A stretch of 64,000 nucleotides of DNA from Halicephalobus mephisto (taxonomy: Eukaryota; Nematoda; Chromadorea; Rhabditida; Panagrolaimidae), in assembly GCA_009193035.1 (NCBI GenBank), contig SWDT01000257.1:62001-126000 (forward strand). The letters run 5' to 3'. The notes beneath the pieces are model-generated. The model was not told the DNA's origin, made no database searches, and saw only the letters and a program-made list of their open reading frames with translations. Every line of letters starts with the position of its first letter. Within the stretch, counting starts at the first letter, position 1. The position numbers and the translations under genes were made by a program. Of this stretch, positions 11,871 to 21,499 are shown in pieces.

Positions 11871-13557
11871 ATGTCTACAGAAATAGGTGGAGCTTCAAAC
11901 GTTAACTATTGCGCAAAATTCAAGGTGGGACACGTTTCAGGTCCCCATTGTCTGGGATGTGCTGCAGACAACCCCGAAAAAATCATCGAAAATGTTTATA
12001 AAAAAATTTAAAAGTACAAAAGACAGAAAATCCAAAATTCTTAAAAATATTAAATATCAAAAATGTTTAAAAATATTTAAATTTCAAAAATATTAAATTT
12101 TAAAAATGTTTAAAAATATTTAAATTTCAAAAATATTTAATTTCAAAAATTTTTAAAAATATTTAAATTTCAAAAATGTTTTATTTCAAAAATTCTTAAA
12201 AATAATTTTATTTCAAAAATGTTTAAAAATATTTAAATTTCAAAAATATTTAAATTTTAAAAATAATTTTATTTCAAAAATGTTTAAAAATATTTAATTT
12301 TTAAAAATATTTAAATTTTAAAAATAATTTTATTTTTGAAATACTAAAAATACTTTATTTTTTTAAATTTCTAAATATCTTTTAATTTTTGGAATTGAAT
12401 AAAAATTTGAAAATGAATATTTTTTATTTTCTAAAATGATAGAAATAATGGAAAAATCGATATTTTTGAAAATTGAAAAAATCGATTTTTTTAAAAATAA
12501 TTTTGATTTCTTTGAAGTTCAAATATTTCGAAATAGATCAATAACATGATTTTTGAAAAAAAGTTAATTATAAAATATTTTTTAATTCTTTAAAAATAAA
12601 TTATATAAAATGAAAATTTTTAAAAAATCGATTTTTTGAAAGCTGAAACAAGGAAATGGCGAGAAAACGGATCTTGACCCGGTCAATCCCTAGGTGTGCC
12701 GAAATAGGCCAATTCAGCTGTGAACAAAACCCCCCATTTCGAAACAAAGGCCAAATCCCGAGTGATTTTTGAAATTTCATTATCTCTAGTATGTTCAAGA
12801 AAAAAGGATCATAAAATTTAATTTTTGATCATAAGATAATAAAAATCAAATTTTTTTGAATGAAAATTTTGTGGCAGTTTTTAGAATTTTATAGAGTATA
12901 ATTTTCGTGAAAAAATTGACTGTTGAGATACAGCATATTAGAGAATTTCGAAATTATTGAATGTAATTTTTTTAATTTTGCAGTAATAGTGAAGTATTGT
13001 AGATTACTAGAATCTCCTCACTAATATCTACAATTTAAGCTACTAAAAGTTACTGTATACTGTATGGTAAAAAAGTTATGGCGGAAAATTCGAATTTTTT
13101 TCTTGCAAAATTTCGCTTTGAAAAACTCGAATTTCCCGCCATAACTTTTTAGTCATACAGTATACAGTAACTTTTAATAGCTTAAATTGTAGGCCTTAGA
13201 GAGGAGATTCTAGTAATCTAAAACACTTTACCATTAATGTAGAATTTAAAAAATTACATTCAATAATTTCGAAATTATCGAGCATATTTTATACGTTCCA
13301 AAATTTGAAGATAATATGGTTCTACTTTCTTGAAAAATAAAACAAGTAGCAATTTACAGATCGTTAATCAAGAAAACAAAAGGGGGCGGAAACAAATGAG
13401 AAAGGTCCCACGTAATAATCACCTTATGATGGACACAAGAACCTCGGAAAATAAAACTCGTTTCAAACGCACCGTGACACTTGTCCCGGACGTCAGTGTC
13501 CCGAGCACATTTCCCGATTCCACAGCTAAATTTGATAAAATATTTCCAATAATGTAA
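11871..13557 (+). CDS. Possible two-exon gene, Cys/His-containing N terminus and basic C terminus
   Basis: I do not recognise a family. Exon 1 (11871-11993) encodes 41 residues including NYCAKFKVGHVSGPHCLGCA; its Cys and His spacing could bind metal. It ends at a GTTTAT donor, similar to the GTTTG donors used elsewhere here. Exon 2 (13360-13557) follows a TTTACAG acceptor and encodes 65 residues, beginning with a basic stretch containing KRGRKQMRK and ending KFDKIFPIM. Both junctions are phase 0, so the join is in frame: 106 residues. The 1366 bp intron contains A/T repeats and an inverted repeat. An upstream open stretch (11597-11850) after a TTTTGCAG acceptor could be 5' UTR or an alternative first exon. 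Joining the two exons is inference. Confidence 0.35.
12930..13310. repeat. Inverted repeat (fold-back, MITE-like) in the intron
   Basis: The two arms are near-perfect reverse complements: GAATTTCGAAATTATTGAAT at the left mirrors ATTCAATAATTTCGAAATTA at the right. Nearer the centre, ACTGTATACTGTATGGTAAA is matched by TCATACAGTATACAGTAA and GTTATGGCGGAAAATTCGAA by GAATTTCCCGCCATAACTT. The loop is about 30 bp. No coding capacity. Confidence 0.8.
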
Positions 13558-14130
13558 TCAAGTCTGCGGATTCCGAATCTGAAATCAAAGTAAATAACCG
13601 ATCTTCAGAAGTCTGGATTCTGAAGACTAGTTCGCAATTTTAAAAACAAATTTTACTTTTTATAGAATTCTGAAAATTTATATAAAATCATTTTTTATTG
13701 TATATAAAAACGAAAATTTTTAAATTAAGATTAAAATTAAAACATTGTCGTTTCAAGGCGTCAGAATCTGGGTTTATTGTCAGTGACGAAACCGTAACAT
13801 TTAAAACATCCTCCAAAAATTTAATTGCAAAAATAAGAGTTATTTGTCAATAAAAATTGATTTTTTTAAAGTTATCAACAACGGATAATTTTCGACCTTT
13901 CACGTATTGTTTATTTTCCGATTTTTGGTGTCAAAAAATCAAATTCTATTTTCTCCAATATCGTTGAAAAATAAAGAAAGTTTTCTATTTTCAGATCTAT
14001 AAAGCAATAAAAATCAAATTTGCAATTTTTTGCAACATTGGAACAGTTTGAAATTAAAATTAAAATTAAATTTGCAATTTTTTTACATTTAGAAAAATGG
14101 ATTGACAACGAAATAAAATATGCAAGTTAC
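13558..14130. other. Spacer without recognisable gene
   Basis: A/T-rich unique-looking sequence. A minus-strand frame at 13911-14108 has no domain or splice context and merges into the repeat unit that follows. Confidence 0.5.
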
Positions 14131-14770
14131 ATGTAACATTCAACCAGATAGGTTGATATAAAAATTAAAATCAAAATTAAATTTGCAGGTTGTTTGCAAC
14201 GTTCACTCAGAACAATATCGAAATGAAACTCGCAGGTTGCTCGCAACATTCACCCAGACCAATATGAAAGTGAAATTTGCAGGTTGTTTGCAACATCTGA
14301 GCAAATAAGTCAATATCAAAATGAAACTCGCAGGTTGCTCGCAATATTCACCCAGACAAATATAAAAGCGAAATTCGCAGGTTGCTCGCAACATTCACCC
14401 AGATAAATATGAAAGCGAAATTCGCAGGTTGCTCGCAACATTCACCCAGACTAATATGAAAGTGAAATTTGCACGTTGTTTGCAACATCTGAGTGAATAA
14501 GTCAATATCAAAATGAAATTCGCAGGTTGCTTGCGACGTCCACTCAGGCCAATATGAAAGCGAAATCCACAGTTTGCTTGCAACATCTGGGCAGATAGGT
14601 CAACATTGAAGGAAAATTTTCAAGTTATTCGCCACGTTTACCCAAAACACCGATATCGAAATAAAATCCTCAATTTGATCGCACGTTTACCCAAATGAAC
14701 GACATAAAAATCATAATAAAAACAAAATTTGCAGTTTGTCCGCAACATTCGGACAAGTCGACTTACTAAA
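14130..14770. repeat. Tandem array with GCAGGTTGCTCGCAACATTC unit
   Basis: About ten copies of a 55-65 bp unit: AAATTCGCAGGTTGCTCGCA, ACATTCACCCAGA, then CAATATGAAAGTG. Within each unit GCAGGTTGCTCGCAAC is partly self-complementary. It is the same family as the array in globin intron 1. Spacers differ in length and sequence and no cas genes are present, so this is not a CRISPR. Confidence 0.85.
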
Positions 14771-16120
14771 TCGATTTCTATATTGGTCAAAAAATATAAA
14801 AAATAAATAATTTCGAAATTTCACGTTCGTTTTTTTCGTAAAAATAATTGGAACCAAGAACTCTAGATGATTTCTGGTTTGTTTACAACTTCAACGTTCA
14901 ATATTTAGAAAAACAACAAATTTACTATGACAACAGAATTCAGTAATGATGGATTTGGATATGTATGAAAAAATAAACGAACTAAATATTTTCCAAAAAA
15001 TTTAATTTCTGAATATTAATGATTTTTATATAAAAATTTAATTTAAAAAAAGAGTCAGGTACTCTAATATAAAATTTTTCAAATTTATTTTTAAAAAAAT
15101 ATAATTTTAAAAAAAATAATTTTTAAAATTTTTTTTAAAATTAATTTAAAAAATATAATTTTAAAAAAATATAATTTTTAAAATTAATTTTAAAATTATA
15201 TGGAATTACGAAACAGTCCCGACACGGATTTCCGGAAGATTCCAAAAAATAAACTATTTGATAAAATTCATTTTTGATTTTTTTTTAAATTATAAAATAA
15301 AATAAAAATCAAATTTAAAATAAAATAAAAATTAAATTTAAAATTTCAATCTCAAGTGGAAAATTTCGAAAATTCGTGTCAGGACCATTTCGTGACAGAA
15401 TATTTAAAATTTTTCATAAAACATAATTAATTTTATAATTAAAAAATAATTATCACAAAAAAAATTCGCGTTAGGATTACTTCTTCATAATAGTTATTTT
15501 AAATTTAAAAAAGTATGATTTATGTTGAAAATACTTGAAAAATTAGTTTTATCGGTATTTTTGTGGTCGCGTGCCCGTCTGTATCAGCTGATTTTGAGAC
15601 AACTGCGGGAAAGCTCGGACAAACCCGCCGTAGGGGCTCTAAAGAAAATCTTTTTATAAATCTTTTGATCATCAACGAATATTTTATCTACATTAATAAC
15701 TTTAAAAAAATCAAAAAAATTGAAATTTTAAAGATTTAAAAAATCTAAAAAATTTTTAAAAAATTAAAAAAATCTAAAAAATTAAAATTCAAAAAATTTT
15801 TCTTAATTTAAAAAAATCAAAAAATTTGAAAATTCTGGAAAAAATTAATGAATTTCTAAAGTATTTTAAAATTAAAAGAAATTTTTAAATTTAAAACAAA
15901 AATTACGAAAAAAATTAATAAATTTTTAAAAATTAAAGTTTTTATATGATATCTATGGACTGTATCTGGTCCATTATTGAACCGGATTATGACTGACATA
16001 GTGTTCCCCGTGACACAAAAAGACGAAAAATGTCCGTATTCGGATTTTGTTTCTTTTCTGGCTGAAACCAGGGAAATACACATCCGGAACTAGTGGTCAG
16101 AGTCGTAATGAAGAGAACTA
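14770..16120. other. Repeat-rich spacer
   Basis: Mostly A/T runs with fragments of the GGTCCCG/CGGGACC family (15200-15480). Two patches are GC-richer and unique-looking: 15545-15645, and 15940-16110, where a minus-strand frame lacks convincing splice sites. I cannot assign a gene. Confidence 0.45.
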
Positions 16121-16129
16121 CGACCAATT

Positions 16130-16520
16130 GATTTTTAAAAATGAATGGAACCTAATGGGAACTCCTACCACGAAAGTTCCCTCCAAAACAACAACAGTTT
16201 TAACTATTTTAGAATCGAGTTTTATAGTTTTGTTTATATATGGAATATTGTTGGATAAAAATGTTGAAACTTGTGTCTTCTCGTCGCTAGAGGAAGTCCA
16301 CATCGGTCTCGAAGCGAAATTCCAAAAATGAAAATTCTGAAGATTTCTGAAGTGAAACCTAATGTGAACTCCTACCACGAAAGTTCCCTCCAAAACAACA
16401 ACAGTTTCAACTTTTTTAAAATCAATTTCTGCAGTTTTGTTTATATATGGAATATTGCTGGATAAAAATCCTAAAACTTGTGTTTTCTTTTCACTAGAGA
16501 AAGTCCACATCGCATCAGTT
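16130..16520. repeat. Direct duplication of a ~190-220 bp unit
   Basis: ACTCCTACCACGAAAGTTCC, CTCCAAAACAACAACAGTTT, GTTTTGTTTATATATGGAAT and GAGTCCACATCG-like ends occur twice, starting near 16158 and 16369. A diverged inverted copy of the first part (ACTTTCGCGGTAGGAGTTC) closes the window at about 63930-64000. No protein of known kind; overlapping frames on both strands mirror the duplication. Confidence 0.8.
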
Positions 16521-16559
16521 GGGATTTTACCGAATCGTTTTCGAAATTAAGAACATGTG

Positions 16560-16970
16560 ATTCAGATTAAGGGTAATTCACCAATGCATTTAGGATTAAT
16601 GTTTTCAAAATCGTTAAAGATTTTAAAGTAATTGATTTTTTATTTTAAAGAATTTCAAAAATAATTAAATTTTAAAATTTTAAAAAATTGATTTTTAAAA
16701 TTATTAAAGAATTTTTAAAAATGTTAAAAATAATTTAAAAATTTTTAAAAATAATTAAACTTTAAAGAAATTTTTTAAAAATTATTAAAGAATTTTTAAA
16801 AATGTTAAAAATAATTTTGAAGTTTTTAAAAAATATTGAAAATAATTTTAAATTTTTTAAAATAATTAGAGTTTTAGAAAATATTGAAAATAATTTTTAA
16901 TTTTTTAATTTTTTAAAATAATTAAAGAGTTTTAGAAAATATTGAAAATAATTTTTAATTTTAAAAAAGT
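16560..16970. repeat. A/T simple repeat
   Basis: Runs of AAATAATTTTTAAATTTTTT and AATTATTAAAGAATTTTTAA. Nothing else is seen. Confidence 0.7.
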
Positions 16971-17036
16971 TTGGAAATTAATAGATTTCGAAACTAGTTG
17001 ATGATTTGACAAACAGTTAAGGATCTCGAAAGTAGT

Positions 17037-17238
17037 TTGTTCAGTGACTTTGTTCATCATTGACTGGCCAAACTCAACCACAAGAGAGGGATATTTGAGG
17101 AAGGTTCGTTTACTTTCCGGAAAGATTGTCGATTCAAATACGGAAGCCAAAGTGCAACAACTGGCACTGACTGTCTCCAACAAACAAATCAGACTAAATT
17201 TCACTAAAAACAAAAAAAAATTTGTTTTAGAAATTTAA
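17037..17238 (+). other. Exon-like open stretch, unassigned
   Basis: After a TTTGTTCAG acceptor (AG ends at 17040) a frame stays open to a TAA at 17236. It includes LFIIDWPNSTTREGYLRKV, LSGKIVDSNTEAKVQQLALT and a lysine-rich end. GC content is higher than its surroundings. The opposite strand is also open, so coding direction is uncertain, and no partner exon was found. It could be the remnant of a gene cut off by the adjacent fold-back element. Confidence 0.25.
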
Positions 17239-17413
17239 AAATATTATTAGTCATATTTTCAAAATTGAAATTCGACCAAGAACCGCGGTGTTGCTGCTGA
17301 ATCAAAACTCAAAAATCGGAATTGTTCCTTTAAAAGACATGTGACAAATCAGACCGTCTGTTTCACGATTATAGAAAAATTTCCGAGTGTGTGATAGTTC
17401 CTCTTTCGTGACT

Positions 17414-19580
17414 TTCGCTCCCTTAGGGTATCTAGTCCCCGAATTTCGTAAGAATGTTATTTTAAAAATCTTTTTAGATTAGTATTTTGTGTTTTAAAAT
17501 GACTCAATAAAGTGATCGAAAATTAAAAATTCCGAAATTATGAGGGCCGGAGGGGTCAAATGGCCCAGGGGAGCAGCTGTGGTGTAACTTTGTCTTTTTG
17601 GACTACTTTTGAATAGTCTGAAATGCCCATCAAACTCCTGGAGAACTGATTTAAACCAAAAAGCAGACCACAGCAGTTGCTCCCTGGGGCATTTCGTCCT
17701 TTGTTCCAAAAATTATCTTTATTTTCGTGTTTACAGACCGGTCTTGGTTCCGAAAGAGCTCAAATGGCAACCAAGTGACCAAAACAACTGATATGGGAAA
17801 TTTCGAAATGAACCAAAAGGAACAAAGTCCTAAAAGACCAAATATCTAACAATCTGCTTTTACTTTTTAAACTCATCTTTCTTAATTATATAAAATAACA
17901 ACCATAATTAAAAATTAATCCAAAAAAACTCGAAACCAAAGAGAGTCAAACGGAACAAAAGTCCTAAGGGTGGGGTTGCAGAAAACCTATTTTCACCTTT
18001 TTAAGTACATTTTTTCGTCTTGTAATGGCCTAAAAATCAGTCAATTCTCCAAAACGATTGATTCAAAAAAAATTTCGAAATCAACAAACATCAAAAACGG
18101 ACAAAAGTTTCGAGAAACAAAATATTCCATAATTTATTTTTCACTTTTTAAATAATTTTTAAAATTATCTAAAACAACATTCAAATTTTTAAAAATCAAT
18201 CTAAAAAATTCTTTAAATCAAAAAAAGAGAAAAAGATAAAAGATCCCCAGGGGCAATAAATATCAGTTAATTTTTTAATTTTTTAAAATTCATAAAAAAT
18301 AAAATTTTCTAAAATCCATAAAAAATAAAAATTTTTAAAATTCATAAAAAATAAAATTTTTAAAATTCATAAAAAATAAAAATTTCTAAAATCCATAAAA
18401 AATAAAATTTTCTAAAATCCATAAAAAATAAAAATTTTTAAAATTCATAAAAAATAAAATTTTTAAAATTCATAAAAAATAAAATTTCTAAAATTCATAA
18501 AAAATAAAATTTCTAAAATTCATAAAAAAATAAAATTTTTTAAAATCCATAAAAAATAAAATTTTTAAAATTCATAAAAAAATAAAATTTCTAAAATTCA
18601 TAAAAAATAAAATTTCTAAAATTCATAAAAAATAAATATTAGTTAATTTTTAATTTTTTTTAATTGATTTAAAAAATTTCGAAATTGACAAAAATTTTAA
18701 AAAATCAAATATCCTAAAAGAAAAATCAGAATCAAATGTCCTACGGAAAGAAATTGTTTTATGATAAAATTTTTATCATCAATAAAAACTAAAAATTATT
18801 TTTTTCTGGAATTCTGGAGGCGACAGTTTGTCTGTAATTCTCGATCACGTGAATTTCGAAATTTTTATTTTTGCTCCTTGAGGAACGTTGTTTACAGTTC
18901 TGCCGTGTTTGTTTAATTACATCGAAAACTAATTTTCTGAGACAAAAATAATTTTTTGTTGATTTTAGTTAAAAAACGATTTAAATTTAATTATTTTAAA
19001 AACGATTACACCACGGTTCCTCTTTTGTGATGTTTGATTTTTTGAGATTTTTGTTAATTTCGAGTTTTTTTGGATTAATTTTTAATTATGGTTGTTATTT
19101 TATATAATTAAGAAAGATGAATTTAAAAAGTAAAAGCAGATTGTTAGATATTTGGTCTTTTAGGACTTTGTTCCTTTTGGTTCATTTCGAAATTTCCCAT
19201 ATCAGTTGTTTTGGTCACTTGGTTGCCATTTGAGCTCTTTCGGAACCAAGACCGGTCTGTAAACACGAAAATAAAGATAATTTTTGGAACAAAGGACGAA
19301 ATGTCTCAGGGAGCAACTGCTGTGGTCTGCTTTTTGGTTTAAATCAGTTCTCCAGGAGTTTTATGGGCATTTCAGACTATTCAAAAGTAGTCCAAAAAGA
19401 CAAAGTTACACCACAGCTGCTCCCCTGGGCCATTTGACCCCTCCGGCCCTCATAATTTCGGAATTTTTAATTTTCGATCACTTTATTGAGTCATTTTAAA
19501 ACACAAAATACTAATCTAAAAAGATTTTTAAAATAACATTCTTACGAAATTCGGGGACTAAATACCCTAAGGGAGCGAAG
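17414..19580. mobile_element. Long inverted-repeat (fold-back) element, ~2.2 kb
   Basis: Arms of about 520-530 bp (17414-17935 and 19050-19580) are near-identical reverse complements. Matching pairs include TCGCTCCCTTAGGGTAT with ATACCCTAAGGGAGCGA at the outer ends, and GACCGGTCTTGGTTCCGAAA with TTTCGGAACCAAGACCGGTC inside. The 1.1 kb centre has degenerate copies of the arm's inner end and an A/T tandem array. Each arm carries the same 71-codon frame in mirror orientation; this is symmetry, not a gene pair. No transposase frame was seen, so it is a non-autonomous or decayed element. Confidence 0.8.
18240..18650. repeat. ~30 bp tandem repeat inside the fold-back element
   Basis: About fourteen copies of TTCATAAAAAATAAAATTTT with small variation (TTTAAAA or TCTAAAA joints). 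Confidence 0.85.
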
Positions 19581-19590
19581 GTCATACCTG

Positions 19591-19722
19591 ATGGAGAAGA
19601 TGCAGACGATACTTAAAAGTTCAGCAAGGTCGTCGATCGATAAAAAAGAATTTTTGATCGATATCGTCACAAGGATAGAACAGGAACTGGACCAAACTCG
19701 TTATTTCGTGATTTTTGATTAA
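19591..19722 (+). other. Short open frame flanking the fold-back element
   Basis: A 43-codon ATG frame begins MEKMQTILKSSARSS and continues KKEFLIDIVTRIEQELDQ, looking helical. It starts directly beyond the right arm. It has no splice partner and no recognisable family, so it may be chance or a gene remnant. Confidence 0.2.
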
Positions 19723-19777
19723 TTAAGGTTTTAAAAAATCGCGGATATTTTCAAATCTGGCTCAATTCCTATTTCTG

Positions 19778-20864
19778 ATGAAATATTTTCTAATATTGTT
19801 TAATTTGATTGTTGTTAAATCACAAAGTATATTATTTCCTCATGGATATTTTGATTCAGATAAAATAAGCTCTGTGGATTCTGTATATCTCCACATGTTG
19901 GCCATTTCGACATTGGAGAACGACGGAACCACGGAAGCCGAATTAGACGATTTAGCTCGAATTAGGAAACTTCCGTCAGAATCGTCGTTTTTTGAGGGAT
20001 CTTCCGAAATTAAAAATATTGAAAATGAAGAAACTTCAGAATCACTATTATTCGAAAAAGAACGACCACTCACTCGGGATAATCGTCCTCCAAATCCGTT
20101 CAAATCAAGGGGTTTGCATTCATCACCAGAACTGTCGATTTTTGAACTTCCGAATCCAATTTCGGATAAAATTCGAGTCAATTTTGGACTAGTTCGAGTT
20201 CAAATCTGAGAATCCAAACTCGAGATTCTGAATATTCTAATCCAAATTAAATTGATTCAATTCGGAAAGTGAGAAATTCGAACCGAACTAGTTCGAGTTC
20301 AATTCTGAGAATCCAAACTCGGGATTCTGAAGATTCTAATCCAAACTAAATTGATTCGATTCGAAAACTGAGAAATTCAAATTCGAACTAAACTGATTTT
20401 AATCGAATGATTTCCATTCTAATTAATTTCGAATTAACTCGAGTTCAAAATTCGGGAAATTCCAATCTTAACTGAATACTGCGGCTTGAACTCGAACTAG
20501 TCCAACATCGATCCAAATATTGGTTTGAAAGTTCGAAAATCGGCAGTTTTGTTCATTACTGTTAACTACTTACTAAAATACAACTTTTTAAGTCAGAAGA
20601 GAAGATTCAGATGAAGACGATTTTAATCCATTCGAGGACATTGCTACTAGACCTCCTCCAACTACAGTATCCCGAGGACATAAGTTTCTAACAAGAAATC
20701 AGATAGTAGGAGTTGCGCCTTCTCGTTTTGTTCATCATTACGGTACTCCCCATCAGGGCGAGATGTCTCAACAAGGCTGGGTTCATCCACGAAGACGAAA
20801 ACCATACATAAATATAGATTGGTCAAAACCACTAATTGTGCAATTACCGTTACCACCACAGTAA
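19778..20864 (+). CDS. Secreted acidic protein of unknown function (2 exons, tentative)
   Basis: Unrecognised. Exon 1, 19778-20111: signal peptide of about 17 residues (MKYFLILFNLIVVKSQS), then an acidic, Ser/Glu-rich region and NRPPNPFKSR. It ends at a GTTTGC donor. Exon 2, 20593-20864: after TTTTTAAG it reads RREDSDEDDFNPFEDIATRP, then a basic/aromatic tail with RFVHHYGTPHQGEMSQQGW, HPRRRKPYINIDWSKP and a Pro/Gln end. Phases 1 and 2 match, giving 201 residues. A RVRR site arises at the junction and would fit furin processing. Reading exon 1 to its own stop gives 143 residues instead, and a different acceptor (TCAG, exon from 20597) would break this frame. That both parts belong to one gene is inference. 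The intron holds a tandem repeat derived from exon-end-like sequence. Confidence 0.45.
20180..20480. repeat. ~115 bp direct repeats
   Basis: Two to three copies of CTAGTTCGAGTTCAAATCTG, AGAATCCAAACTCGAGATTC and AATTGATTCAATTCGGAAA, beginning inside the last codons of the exon 1 open frame and running through the intron. Confidence 0.75.
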
Positions 20865-20904
20865 ATATATAAATTTATTATAAAATTATCTAAAATGCAT
20901 TTCA

Positions 20905-21430
20905 AGTAACTTTGGATTTTTTTGAGACAAAAATTTGAAAATATTTGAAATTTAATAAACAGTATCTAAAACGAGATCTGTAGATTCTGAATCTGACATC
21001 GAAATTAAGAATTAACTTTCAGAATCCTGGATGAGGAAGTTCAAACTTTTGTAATTTCGCTGAATAAAGTTTAATCAATTTTTTTAAAAATAATATTTAT
21101 TTTCTAAAATCTCTAAATTTCCTTAGATATTGACTTCTGAAATCCCATCTTAGAAAAAGACTCCAAATCTCTAAATTTGTCTAGATATTGATTTCTGAAG
21201 TCCCATCTTAGAGAAAGATTCCGAATTTCCAAATTTCCTTAGATATTGACTTCTGAAGTCCCATCTTAGAGAAAGATTCCGAATTTCCAAATTCCAAAAG
21301 TTAATTCCCAATTCCGACGTCAGATTCAGAACCTACAGATCTCATTTTAGGTACTGTTTATTAAAATTCAAATATTTCCAAATTTCTGTCTCAAAAAAAT
21401 CCAAAATTATCCAAAAATAAATCCTGATTA
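20905..21430. repeat. Inverted repeat with three direct repeats in the loop
   Basis: Left arm 20905-21025 (GGATTTTTTTGAGACAAAAA, AGATCTGTAGATTCTGAATC) is mirrored at 21285-21430 (GATTCAGAACCTACAGATCT, TGTCTCAAAAAAATCC). Between them, three copies of about 60 bp read GACTTCTGAAGTCCCATCTT, AGAGAAAGATTCCGAATTTC. It lies in the spacer between two convergent genes. Confidence 0.75.
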
Positions 21431-21499
21431 TTCACAACCTTAAAATTAATATTTCTCTTACCCTATTGAAATTCACATGACACAACTTGTGAAAAAAAC

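Noticed and set aside
14200..14600. Regular repeats resembling a CRISPR array
   Set aside because: Eukaryotic context, no unique spacers, unit length drifts, no cas genes; the same family occurs at 530-1215 as ordinary tandem repeats.
17494..19499. Two nearly identical 71-codon frames on opposite strands
   Set aside because: They are mirror images in the arms of the fold-back element; no splice context or known domain.
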